A stretch of DNA of 19,046 nt, from NCBI GenBank assembly GCA_023393895.1, contig JAEXBT010000200.1:1-19046 (forward strand), given 5' to 3'. The position numbers and the translations under genes are program-made. Below, one piece after another: positions 1-7,849 of this stretch. This DNA is from Pseudomonadota bacterium. Lineage in GTDB: Bacteria; Pseudomonadota; Gammaproteobacteria; Xanthomonadales; Xanthomonadaceae. How positions within the stretch are numbered: position 1 is the first letter of the stretch; each line of letters starts with the position of its first letter. A model generated the notes under the pieces. It was not told the origin of the DNA. It did no database searches and was given only the letters and a program-made list of their open reading frames with translations.

Positions 1-731
1 ATCAGGGTGGCTTCGGCCACTTCCTCGACGCTGGCCTGCTCCGGGCAATCCTTGCCGGGCAGCACCATCGAGGCCTTCAGGATGGTGCCTTCCAGCGCCA
101 CGTTGTGCTGGTACAGGGCATCGAACAACGCGCGCAGGGTGACTTCGCTCACCTCGTAGCAGGTCTCGATGTCGTGATTACCGTCCATCAGCACTTCCGG
201 CTCCACCATCGGCACCAGGCCCTGCTCCTGGCAGAGCGCGGCATAGCGGGCCAGCGCGTGGGCGTTCGCCTCGATGCAGGTGCCGGAGGGGATGTCCTCG
301 CCGATGTTGATCACCGCACGCCACTTGGCGAAACGGGCGCCGAGCTTGTAGTACTCGGCCAGGCGCTCGCGCAGGCCGTCGAGGCCTTCGGTGATCACTT
401 CGCCGGGGCAGCCGGCCAGGGCGTGGGTGCCCTTGTCGACCTTGATGCCCGGGATCATGCCGTTGTCCATCATGTACTTGGCGAACGGCACGCCGTCCTT
501 GGTGGACTGGCGGATGGTCTCGTCGAACAGGATCGCGCCCGAGAGGTATTCGTTGGCCTTGGGCGCGGTCAGCAGCAGCTCGCGGTAGGCGCGGCGGTTC
601 TCCTCGGTGCACTCGATGCCCACGCCATCGAAGCGCTTCTGGCAGGTCCCGGCGGATTCGTCGATCGCGATGATGCCCTTGCCCGGGGCGACCATGGCGC
701 GGGCGGTTTCTGCAAGCTGTTCGATGCTCAT
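1..731 (-). CDS. fba: Class I fructose-bisphosphate aldolase (N-terminal 243 residues, cut by window edge)
   Basis: Cleaves fructose-1,6-bisphosphate to dihydroxyacetone phosphate and glyceraldehyde-3-phosphate (and the reverse) through a Schiff base; cytoplasmic. The frame translates cleanly from ATG at 731 to the left edge with no stop. Family landmarks by comparison with muscle aldolase: AIDES with Asp24, FAKWR with Lys136, MVEPEVL around residues 175-181, and the Schiff-base lysine Lys219 in GTILKASM. The last visible residues (EVAEATL) match the region just before the usual LSGGQS segment, so about 90 residues are missing. A start-proximal AGGAAG lies 5-6 bases before ATG. It is last in the gap-to-fba run and is separated from pyk by a 69-base gap with its own possible -10 box and palindrome. 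The metal-independent class I type is certain from the lysine motif; whether it is intact beyond the edge is not visible. Confidence 0.96.
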   Translation of the reverse strand, partial: MSIEQLAETARAMVAPGKGIIAIDESAGTCQKRFDGVGIECTEENRRAYRELLLTAPKANEYLSGAILFDETIRQSTKDGVPFAKYMMDNGMIPGIKVDKGTHALAGCPGEVITEGLDGLRERLAEYYKLGARFAKWRAVINIGEDIPSGTCIEANAHALARYAALCQEQGLVPMVEPEVLMDGNHDIETCYEVSEVTLRALFDALYQHNVALEGTILKASMVLPGKDCPEQASVEEVAEATL

Positions 732-746
732 GCGGCTTCCTGCTGT

Positions 747-772
747 GGCGGTTGGGTTAAACCGCCATTATA
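747..772 (-). promoter_or_regulatory. Candidate fba -10 box followed by a 20-bp inverted repeat
   Basis: On the minus strand a perfect TATAAT occupies 772-767, immediately followed by an inverted repeat with 7-bp arms (GGCGGTT and AACCGCC, 747-766, 6-base gap). The transcription start expected from the -10 would fall inside the repeat, so it could be an operator or a 5'-UTR hairpin. No convincing -35 box is seen, and the -10 assignment rests on one hexamer. Confidence 0.4.
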
Positions 773-780
773 GCCAACTG

Positions 781-797
781 CCCGGGAAAAAGCCGGG
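781..797. other. Short GC hairpin after pyk (possible weak terminator/processing stem)
   Basis: CCCGG and CCGGG arms flank a 7-base A- or T-rich loop just after the pyk stop codon. In the pyk (minus) direction no T-run follows; the T4 run lies on the plus-strand side, where no gene needs terminating. It could therefore be a partial terminator or simple 3'-end stem between pyk and fba. Confidence 0.3.
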
Positions 798-800
798 TTT

Positions 801-2264
801 TCAGGGACTTGCAGTGCTGGCTGCAGGGTCATTCGGGACCTCCAGGATGCGCAGGGTGTTGGTGGCACCGAGCTGCTCCATGGTGTCGCCGCTGGTGAAC
901 AGCACGCGCATCCCGGCACGGATCCGGCCCAGCTCGCGCAGCTGCGCGATGGCCGCCTTGGCCGCATCTTCCGGGTGCAGCCCGCGGCTGTCGAAGGCCA
1001 GCGGGAACACGTCGCGCATCAGGGTCATGCGCCCGCGCGAGGCCGCGTGCCGCGAAAGCGCGTAGATCGGCGTGCGACTGCGGAACCGGGACAGGTAGCG
1101 GGCGGTGCCGCCGGATTCGGTCAGGGCGATGATCGCGGCGACTTCCAGGTGCTCGGTCAGGAACATCGTCGCCATCGCGATCGCGTGATCCACCCGCTCC
1201 AGCTCGCGCTGGGCACGCCCGAAATCGGGGTCATGCTCGAACTGCTTCTCCGCGCCCATGCAGATCCGCGCCATCGCCTGCACGGCCTGCACCGGAAACT
1301 GGCCTGCCGCCGTCTCGGCCGACAGCATCACCGCATCGGTGCCGTCGATCACGGCGTTAGCCACGTCCAGCACCTCGGCACGGGTCGGGATCGGCGAATC
1401 CACCATGGACTGCAGCATCTGGGTGGCGGTGATCACCACCTTGTTGCGGGCCAGGGCCTCGCGGATGATCTTCTTCTGCAGGCCCGGCAGCTCGGCATCG
1501 CCGATCTCCACGCCCAGGTCGCCACGCGCCACCATCACCACGTCGCTGGCGTCGATGATTTCTGCGAGATTCGCGATCGCCTCGGCGCGCTCGATCTTCG
1601 ACACCAGCGCGGCATCGCTGCCCGCCTCACGCGCCACCCGGCGCGCCTCCTCCATGTCCTGCGCGTTGCGGCAGAACGACACCGCGATGAAATCCACACC
1701 GATGCGTGCCGCCACCCCGATCAGTTCGCGGTCGCGCTCGGTGATCGCCCCCAGCGAAAGGCCGCCGCCCTGCTTGTTCAGGCCCTTGCGGTCCGACAGC
1801 TCGCCATCGTTGATGACGGTGGTGGTGATGCGCTCCCCCTCCACCCGCTCCACCCGCAGCTGGACCAGCCCGTCATCGAGCAGCAGCACGTCGCCCGGCG
1901 ACACGTCGCGCGGGAGGCCGAGGTAGCTGACGCCGACTTCCGAAGCCGTGCCGGGTGGAGGATTGTCGCGCGCGACCAGATCGAAGCGGTCGCCGGCCTT
2001 CAGCCGCACCTTGCCCTCGGCGAAACGTCCGATGCGGATCTTCGGTCCCGGCAGGTCCGCCAGGAGGCCGATCTCGCGTCCGGCGCGGGCGGCCGCCTCA
2101 CGCAGCGCCTGCGCGCGGGCCAGCTGTTCGGCAGGGTCGCCGTGCGAGAAGTTGAGCCGCACGCAGTCGATGCCGGCATCGATCAGCGCGTCGAGCAGGC
2201 CCGGCGCGTCAGTCGCGGGACCGAGCGTGGCGAGGATGCGGGTGCGGCGACGGTGTTCGGGCAT
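801..2264 (-). CDS. pyk: Pyruvate kinase
   Basis: Converts phosphoenolpyruvate and ADP to pyruvate and ATP, the last step of glycolysis; cytoplasmic tetramer in the family. At 487 residues it has the usual bacterial length. Visible motifs: RLNFSHG (36-42), DLPGPKIRIG (70-79), the substrate-binding lysine in VSKIER (221-226, Lys223), metal-binding acids Glu225 and Asp249 in ARGDLG, and the ITATQML to VMLSAETA segment (278-318), with the C-terminal regulatory domain to the end. It starts at ATG 2264 with only a weak Shine-Dalgarno sequence (a CGGAC stretch). It lies 45 bases after the DUF302 gene in the same direction and probably shares the pgk transcript. The intergenic stretch contains a small GGGGC/GCCCC stem with no T-run. 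Confidence 0.97.
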   Translation of the reverse strand: MPEHRRRTRILATLGPATDAPGLLDALIDAGIDCVRLNFSHGDPAEQLARAQALREAAARAGREIGLLADLPGPKIRIGRFAEGKVRLKAGDRFDLVARDNPPPGTASEVGVSYLGLPRDVSPGDVLLLDDGLVQLRVERVEGERITTTVINDGELSDRKGLNKQGGGLSLGAITERDRELIGVAARIGVDFIAVSFCRNAQDMEEARRVAREAGSDAALVSKIERAEAIANLAEIIDASDVVMVARGDLGVEIGDAELPGLQKKIIREALARNKVVITATQMLQSMVDSPIPTRAEVLDVANAVIDGTDAVMLSAETAAGQFPVQAVQAMARICMGAEKQFEHDPDFGRAQRELERVDHAIAMATMFLTEHLEVAAIIALTESGGTARYLSRFRSRTPIYALSRHAASRGRMTLMRDVFPLAFDSRGLHPEDAAKAAIAQLRELGRIRAGMRVLFTSGDTMEQLGATNTLRILEVPNDPAASTASP

Positions 2265-2309
2265 CGGCAGGAGTCCGTTGGCCTGGGGCCGGGCGCCCCA
2301 TCATGCCCG

Positions 2310-2798
2310 CTACTCGTCGATCGCTTCCACCGTGCCGCGGATCAGGCCATCCACCCCCGCGAGTGCGGCAAGGCTGCCGCCTGGCACGGCCGCCGAACGC
2401 TCCAGCGCCGCCACCGGGTGCCACAGCACCTCGGTCCTGCCGGGCGCCGCCTCGCGCACCAGCACCCGCAGCGGCAGGTCCAGCGCAAGTTCGGGATGAG
2501 CCTGCATCAAGGGGGTGCCCGCGGCCGGATTGCCGAACACCACGATCTGCGTCGCTAGCATCGAAAGCCCGGCCGCGCGTGCGGCTTCGGCATGATCGAT
2601 GACGGCAAAGACACGGATCCCACGCGCGGCAAACGCCTGCTTCAGCGCCGCGACCGTCGCATCCACCCGCGCGGCCGTGTGCGCCCGATGCCAGCCCTCA
2701 GCCGCTTTGCTGGCATCGATCCGGGCAGGGCTGCCCACGTTCACGCTCATGCAGGCGGCCAGCAGCGGCACGCATGCCAGCAGTGCAAGTGCGCGCAT
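2310..2798 (-). CDS. DUF302-domain lipoprotein, coupled to pgk
   Basis: A 162-residue protein with a lipoprotein signal: hydrophobic stretch ending LLAAC, lipidated cysteine 16. The remainder matches my recollection of the DUF302 family: a segment running from VFAVIDHAEAA through VVFGNPAAGTPLMQ to LPLRVLV, about residues 62-113. DUF302 proteins are small alpha/beta folds of unproven function, often exported. The start codon overlaps the pgk stop by one base (TGATG), indicating translational coupling; no separate ribosome site is needed. An envelope lipoprotein between pgk and pyk is odd for a glycolytic transcript. No catalytic residue can be assigned. Being exported, it is unlikely to join the glycolytic enzymes physically. 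Confidence 0.85.
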   Translation of the reverse strand: MRALALLACVPLLAACMSVNVGSPARIDASKAAEGWHRAHTAARVDATVAALKQAFAARGIRVFAVIDHAEAARAAGLSMLATQIVVFGNPAAGTPLMQAHPELALDLPLRVLVREAAPGRTEVLWHPVAALERSAAVPGGSLAALAGVDGLIRGTVEAIDE

Positions 2799-3970
2799 CA
2801 GCCGTGCGCCGCCAGCGCAGCGACCGCCGGCAGCGCCTTCCCTTCCAGGAATTCGAGGAAGGCGCCGCCGCCGGTGGAGATGTAGGAAACCTCATCCTCG
2901 ATGCCGTACTTGTCCACCGCCGCAAGGGTGTCGCCGCCGCCCGCGATGGAGAACGCGGGCGAAGCGGCGATCGCCTTCGCCATCGCCTTCGTGCCTTCAC
3001 CGAAAGCGTCAAATTCGAACACGCCCACCGGGCCGTTCCACACCACGGTGCCGGCCTTGGCGATCAGCGCCGCGTAATGCTTCGCGGTTTCCGGGCCGAT
3101 GTCGAGGATCATGTCGTCGGCACCGACTTCGCTGGTCTTCTTCACGGTCGCCGGCGCATCGGCCTTGAAATCCGGTGCCGCCACCACGTCCACCGGCAGC
3201 GGGATCTCGGCGCCACGCGCCTTGGCATCGGCCATGATCTTCTTCGCCGTATCGATGAGATCGGCTTCGACCAGCGACTTGCCCACGCCATGGCCCATCG
3301 CCGCGATGAAGGTATTGGCGATGCCGCCACCCACGATCAGCTGGTCCACCTTGCCGACCAGCGAGGCAAGCAGTTCCAGCTTGGTGCTGACCTTGCTGCC
3401 GGCAACGATCGCAAGCAGCGGGCGTGCCGGGTTGTCCAGCGCCTTTACCAGCGCATCCAGTTCGGCCATCAGCAACGGGCCACCGGCGGCCTGCTTGGCG
3501 TGGCGGATCACGCCGTGGGTGGAGGCCTGTGCGCGGTGTGCAGTACCGAACGCGTCCATGACGAAGACATCGGCCAGCGCGGCGTACTTCTTAGAAAGCG
3601 CTTCGTCATCAGCCCTCTCGCCGACGTTCATGCGGCAATTCTCCAGCAGCACCAGCTGGCCCGGCTGCACGTCCACGCCGTCCACCCAGTCGCGCACCAG
3701 CGGCACCTCGCGGCCCATGAGTTCGGACAGGCGCTTCGCCACCGGCGCCAGCGAATCGGCCTCGCTCCACTCGCCTTCCTTCGGCCGCCCCAGGTGCGAG
3801 GTCACCATCACTGCTGCACCGGCCTGCAACGCGGCCTGCAGCGTGGGAATGGATGCGTTGATGCGCTGGTCGGACGTGACCACGCCGTTCTCGACCGGCA
3901 CGTTGAGGTCCTGGCGGATCAGCACGCGCTTGCCGGCGAGGTCGAGATCGCTCATTCGGGGGATGGACAT
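2798..3970 (-). CDS. pgk: Phosphoglycerate kinase
   Basis: Transfers phosphate between 1,3-bisphosphoglycerate and ADP, giving 3-phosphoglycerate and ATP; cytoplasmic monomer. I choose the ATG at 3970 (390 residues, the usual PGK length) rather than a longer frame beginning at 4030, because family N-termini begin close to the [15 protein letters not shown] segment (11-25) and a GGAG lies about 11 bases upstream. Other landmarks: HLGRP (59-63), GSKVSTK (191-197), WNGPVGVFE (311-319), and the nucleotide-binding GGGDT (344-348). RQDLNVP replaces the more common RVDFNVP. It lies 66 bases after the truncated haemoglobin gene and overlaps the downstream DUF302 gene by one base. Confidence 0.97.
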   Translation of the reverse strand: MSIPRMSDLDLAGKRVLIRQDLNVPVENGVVTSDQRINASIPTLQAALQAGAAVMVTSHLGRPKEGEWSEADSLAPVAKRLSELMGREVPLVRDWVDGVDVQPGQLVLLENCRMNVGERADDEALSKKYAALADVFVMDAFGTAHRAQASTHGVIRHAKQAAGGPLLMAELDALVKALDNPARPLLAIVAGSKVSTKLELLASLVGKVDQLIVGGGIANTFIAAMGHGVGKSLVEADLIDTAKKIMADAKARGAEIPLPVDVVAAPDFKADAPATVKKTSEVGADDMILDIGPETAKHYAALIAKAGTVVWNGPVGVFEFDAFGEGTKAMAKAIAASPAFSIAGGGDTLAAVDKYGIEDEVSYISTGGGAFLEFLEGKALPAVAALAAHG

Positions 3971-4021
3971 GGGCGGGCGCTCCGTCGAAGGGGAAACACC
4001 CATTGTCGGCGTCCCGGCCAG

Positions 4022-4035
4022 CCGGTTCAAACCGG
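4022..4035. repeat. 14-bp near-perfect palindrome between trHb and pgk
   Basis: CCGGTT and AACCGG arms with a 2-base centre begin one base past the trHb stop codon. As RNA the 2-base loop would be strained, so the effective stem is shorter. No T-run follows in the minus direction. It could be a protein site near a pgk promoter, but no -10/-35 pair is convincing. Confidence 0.3.
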
Positions 4036-4036
4036 A

Positions 4037-4435
4037 TCAGCGACCGGGGTGCAGCGGCAGCGGCCGGGTGCGGTCCAGGCCCAGCCCGTAACGCAGGCTC
4101 TGGGCGATGCGCTGCGCGCGATCGTAGAACGCCTCGGCCTGATCGCCGGCCAGCACCTGATGTGCGGTGTCGCGCCACAGCGCCAGCCAGTGGCCGAAGT
4201 GCGCATCGACGATCGGATGCGGCAGGTGCGCGGCCATCGGGTTGCCGCGGTATTCGCGGGTGCCCAGCATGATCGAGGCCCAGAACTTCACCAGGATCGC
4301 CTTGTGTTCGTCCCAATCGTGCACGACCGGGTTGAAGATCGGGCCGAGGACGGCATCACGCTGGACACGCGCGTAGAACGCATCGACCAGGCGGACGATG
4401 TCCTCACGAACCAGCATGACGTCGGAAGTGCCCAT
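4037..4435 (-). CDS. Group III truncated haemoglobin
   Basis: A 132-residue globin that should bind haem; group III members (for example Campylobacter Ctb) bind O2/NO/peroxide, with roles in low-oxygen or nitrosative conditions. By alignment from memory to Ctb the key positions are Tyr21 (B10), His44 (E7, in WDEHKA), Phe51-Trp52, His70 (F8, proximal haem ligand) and Trp83 (G8, in HWLALW). I chose ATG 4435 by family length. The longer frame reaches into the gap terminator hairpin at 4516 (a GTG), and ATG 4480 or ATG 4417 are alternatives; none has a good Shine-Dalgarno sequence. It sits between gap and pgk, with an 11-bp stem separating it from gap, so expression may depend on read-through or an unseen promoter. 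Confidence 0.88.
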   Translation of the reverse strand: MGTSDVMLVREDIVRLVDAFYARVQRDAVLGPIFNPVVHDWDEHKAILVKFWASIMLGTREYRGNPMAAHLPHPIVDAHFGHWLALWRDTAHQVLAGDQAEAFYDRAQRIAQSLRYGLGLDRTRPLPLHPGR

Positions 4436-4503
4436 GGCGTCATTGTCGTGCAGCGCGCCCGAACACGCCTTGACCGGCATCAGCAACCCGGCCCCCGGAA
4501 CGA

Positions 4504-4530
4504 CGAAGCCCCGCACATGGCGGGGCTTCG
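4504..4530 (-). terminator. 11-bp stem-loop after gap
   Basis: Perfect 11-bp arms (4504-4514 and 4520-4530) around a 5-base loop, 22 bases past the gap stop codon. The stem is G/C-rich and strong but lacks a T-run on the minus strand, so it may be an attenuator or 3'-end-stabilising stem rather than a full terminator. Confidence 0.6.
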
Positions 4531-4552
4531 CGACAAACGAAGGCGTGCCGGC

Positions 4553-5557
<1,005 letters not shown>

Positions 5558-5600
5558 TCACTGAACTCCTGGAGAGGCTGCGCAGCAGCGGAAGTCCGTG

Positions 5601-5615
5601 AATTTTAACAAAATT
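5601..5615. repeat. AT-only inverted repeat in the gap leader
   Basis: AATTTT and AAAATT arms around AAC, perfect 6-bp arms, 44 bases before the gap start codon. In the minus direction it includes TTAAAATT, which could be an alternative -10 region for gap, though no matching -35 was found. Possibly a regulator site or just AT-rich leader. Confidence 0.3.
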
Positions 5616-5640
5616 TTCAATTGATCGACCCCTATTCAGC

Positions 5641-5669
5641 TTTATTTAACGATTATTGATCATTCTCAA
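5641..5669 (-). promoter_or_regulatory. Candidate sigma70 promoter for gap
   Basis: TTGAGA at 5669-5664 (5 of 6 to consensus), 17-base spacer, AATAAA at 5646-5641 (4 of 6). The predicted start near 5634 gives a leader of about 77 bases. The -35 overlaps the FNR-like box at 5656-5669, so a regulator bound there should affect gap. Inference from hexamer matches only. Confidence 0.4.
5656..5669 (+). promoter_or_regulatory. FNR/CRP-family-like binding site between gap and ompW
   Basis: TTGAT-N4-CTCAA matches the FNR consensus TTGAT-N4-ATCAA at 9 of 10 defined positions. Its centre is about 41 bases before the ompW start of transcription predicted from the GACAAT box at 5691-5696, which is the class II activator distance. 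In E. coli, ompW is under FNR control. A Fur site was considered, but the match is poorer. Confidence 0.5.
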
Positions 5670-5690
5670 ATGGCCGTTTGAGCGCGGACC

Positions 5691-5696
5691 GACAAT
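5691..5696 (+). promoter_or_regulatory. Candidate ompW -10 box
   Basis: GACAAT, 4 of 6 to TATAAT, about 38 bases before the ompW start codon. There is no good -35; the upstream FNR-like box would stand in for it. Weak when taken alone. Confidence 0.3.
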
Positions 5697-5733
5697 TCCA
5701 TCCGCACCGGTTTCATTCATCAGGAGAATTTCC

Positions 5734-6366
5734 ATGATTCGCAAGCTTGCCCCGCTGGCCGCCGCCATCGCCCTCATCGCCGCCCCGACCGCTTTCGCCC
5801 AGTCCAAGGGTGACTTCACCGTCGGCATCGGCGTGCACAACGTCGCGCCGAAGTCCAACAACGGCACCCTGCCCACCGTTCTCGGCAATGTCGACATCGA
5901 GACCGGCGACAGCGTGCGCCCGACCATCACCGGTGAATACTTCATCGCCGACAACATCGGCATTGAACTGATCGCCGCCCTGCCGTTCCAGCACGATGTC
6001 AACGTCAAGGGTGTCGGCAAGGTGGGTTCCGTCAAGCACCTGCCGCCGACCCTGAGCGTGCAGTACCACTTCGGCGCACCCGACGCGACCGTCAAGCCGT
6101 TCGTCGGCGCCGGCGTCAACTACACCTGGTTCTACGATGAGAAGACCCAGGGCGTGCTCAACGGCGTGGAGATGAAGATCGACAATTCCTGGGGCGCCGC
6201 ACTTCATGCCGGCATCGACTTCAAGGTCGGCAACGGCGCGATCCGCATCGATGCGCGCAAGATCGACATCGACGCCGACGTGCGCCTCAACGAGGGTGCG
6301 GTTGGTGGCGGCACGGTCAACATCGACCCGATCGTGTACGGCGCTGCCTACGTGATGAAGTTCTGA
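5734..6366 (+). CDS. ompW: OmpW-family outer membrane beta-barrel protein
   Basis: A 210-residue small outer-membrane barrel; OmpW family members are eight-stranded channels for small hydrophobic compounds and are often tied to oxygen or iron state. Sec signal peptide at residues 1-22 (MIRK, hydrophobic core, then PTAFA before Q). The mature protein has alternating beta-strand pattern, the conserved ADNIGIELIAALPF segment (about 70-83), HLPPTLSVQYHF and FVGAGVNYTWFY, and ends in Phe as barrel proteins do. I chose ATG 5734 because AGGAG precedes it by about 7 bases and the signal peptide starts there; a longer in-frame TTG at 5656 is not credible. It diverges from gap. Confidence 0.93.
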   Translation: MIRKLAPLAAAIALIAAPTAFAQSKGDFTVGIGVHNVAPKSNNGTLPTVLGNVDIETGDSVRPTITGEYFIADNIGIELIAALPFQHDVNVKGVGKVGSVKHLPPTLSVQYHFGAPDATVKPFVGAGVNYTWFYDEKTQGVLNGVEMKIDNSWGAALHAGIDFKVGNGAIRIDARKIDIDADVRLNEGAVGGGTVNIDPIVYGAAYVMKF

Positions 6367-6391
6367 TCGGACCCCCGCGTCCTGATCTTCG

Positions 6392-6425
6392 GGCCATGCC
6401 GGTATCCTTGCCGGCATGGCCTTTT
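6392..6425 (+). terminator. Rho-independent terminator of ompW
   Basis: Perfect 11-bp arms (6392-6402 and 6411-6421), 8-base loop, then TTTT. It begins 25 bases after the ompW stop. Its second arm contains the first possible ATG (6416) of the nuclease gene. Confidence 0.8.
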
Positions 6426-7237
6426 CATTTGCAACGATGACGGCGCGCGGCTGCCTCGCCCTTGTCCTGTTCTGCACCGTGTTTCCCGCAGTCGGCTGGG
6501 GCCCGCAGGGGCACCGATTGGTCGGCCGGCTCGCCGAGGAAGAACTGTCGGCGGATGCACGCCGCGAAGTGGCCCGCCTGCTGGCTGGCGAGGCCGATCC
6601 GACGCTGGCCGGTGTTGCCAACTGGGCGGACAATCTGCGCGATACCGACGCCGCGTTCTACCGCCGCACCGCGCGCTGGCACTTCGTCAACATCGGCGAG
6701 CGTGGCTGCCGCTACGTGGCGCGACGTGATTGCCGCGGCGACGACTGCGTGGTCGAGGCGATCCACACGCAGGCCGCGATCCTCGCCGACCGCAGGCAGA
6801 GCATGGCCGCGCGCCGGGACGCGCTGAAGTTCGTCGTCCATTTCGTCGGCGATGTGCACCAGCCATTGCACGCCGGTTACGCCCGCGACCGCGGCGGCAA
6901 CGACACCCAGGTCAACGACGCCGGCTTCGGCACCAACCTTCACGCACTCTGGGACAGCCGGCTGTTCTATCAGCAGCGCATGAGTGACGAACGCTACCTG
7001 GACGCCTTGCTTTCGATGCCCATGGCCGTGGACCTGCCGCGCAAACCGCTGCCCCCGTCGGCGAACCTCTGGGCCGAAGCCTCCTGCGCGATCGTGCTGC
7101 AGCCGGGCTTCTACCCCTCCAGGCCTGTGCTAGATCCCGGCTACTTCCCCGAATGGACGCCCACCGCCGAGGCGCAGTTGCGCCGCGCGGGTGCGCGGCT
7201 GGCGCAGTTGCTCAACGCAGCGCTCACCAGCCGCTGA
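6416..7237 (+). CDS. Secreted S1/P1-family nuclease
   Basis: Zinc-dependent single-strand nuclease/3'-nucleotidase family that acts outside the cytoplasm. From ATG 6416 it is 273 residues. The signal peptide should end before Trp28, so the mature protein begins with Trp as in P1 nuclease, where the N-terminal Trp is a zinc ligand. Further zinc ligands are visible in GPQGH (His33), NWAD, RWHFVN and the HFVGDVHQPLH block, followed by GGNDTQV and NLHALWD. The start is uncertain: 6416 lies inside the ompW terminator stem, the next ATG (6437) gives a shorter signal peptide, and neither has a Shine-Dalgarno sequence. Its stop abuts that of the convergent DUF442 gene with no bases between. A scavenging role for extracellular nucleic acid is inferred. 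Confidence 0.92.
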   Translation: MAFSFATMTARGCLALVLFCTVFPAVGWGPQGHRLVGRLAEEELSADARREVARLLAGEADPTLAGVANWADNLRDTDAAFYRRTARWHFVNIGERGCRYVARRDCRGDDCVVEAIHTQAAILADRRQSMAARRDALKFVVHFVGDVHQPLHAGYARDRGGNDTQVNDAGFGTNLHALWDSRLFYQQRMSDERYLDALLSMPMAVDLPRKPLPPSANLWAEASCAIVLQPGFYPSRPVLDPGYFPEWTPTAEAQLRRAGARLAQLLNAALTSR

Positions 7238-7834
7238 TCAGCAGGCCCGGGTTTCAGACGCCGTGCACGGCGTCGCCAGTACGGCCTGCACCGCGGCTTC
7301 GGTGCCTTTCATGCCCGCGGCGCGGCCGAATGCCAGCGCCCGCTCGGCCGGCATCGCCTGTTCGCTGGCCATGGCAAGCGCCAACAAGCCACCCGAGCGG
7401 TTGGCGGATGCGCAATGGACCAGCACCGGCGTGCCGTTCGCGCTTCCGATCGCCTCGTGAAGCTTGCGCGCGTTGGCGCGGGTGATGGATGCACCATCGG
7501 CGACCGGGATCTCGACGTAGCGCATCCCAGCAGCACGTACTTCCGAGGCCTCGTCACGCCCCTGCATTTCCGAAGCCGGCCGCAGGTTGATGATGGTGGT
7601 GACGCCGCGCGCGGCGATCCCGGCCCAGTCGCTCTCAGCCGGCTGTCCAGCGCTGTACAGACCCTCGCGTGGTGCGTGCAGCGCGATGCTGAGCGGCGCG
7701 GAGGCGGTTGCCACAGCATGCGTGCGGGCCGACTCGGCTGCCGCCTCCGGCGCGGGTCGCGCACAGCCGGCAAGCAGACCGCCGACGATCAGCGCAGCGA
7801 CAACGGGGCGCGAGTGTGCTGTCTTCGTGATCAT
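7238..7834 (-). CDS. DUF442 (TIGR01244-type) sulfurtransferase/phosphatase-fold lipoprotein
   Basis: A 198-residue protein with a lipoprotein signal (LLAGC, Cys24) and a DUF442 domain from about residue 50. This domain has the tyrosine-phosphatase P-loop fold; the signature is VHCASANRSGG with nucleophile Cys141 and Arg146. In Blh proteins of Xylella and Agrobacterium the same domain is fused to an ETHE1-like dioxygenase and is reported to act as a sulfurtransferase, so a persulfide-relay role in the periplasm is plausible here; a phosphatase role is the alternative. It is last in the nine-gene leftward unit, 15 bases after the CMD gene, with AAGGA just before ATG 7834. Its stop (TGA) is back to back with the nuclease stop. 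Confidence 0.87.
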   Translation of the reverse strand: MITKTAHSRPVVAALIVGGLLAGCARPAPEAAAESARTHAVATASAPLSIALHAPREGLYSAGQPAESDWAGIAARGVTTIINLRPASEMQGRDEASEVRAAGMRYVEIPVADGASITRANARKLHEAIGSANGTPVLVHCASANRSGGLLALAMASEQAMPAERALAFGRAAGMKGTEAAVQAVLATPCTASETRAC

Positions 7835-7849
7835 GTCCTTCGCCTCCGG

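Noticed and set aside
975..2558. A 527-codon plus-strand frame antisense to pyk
   Set aside because: Same cause: it mirrors the codon bias of pyk and has no family-like motifs or plausible ribosome site.
5650..5672. Fur box in the gap/ompW spacer
   Set aside because: Only part of the 19-bp Fur pattern fits and the downstream half fails, while the FNR-type pattern fits with one mismatch.
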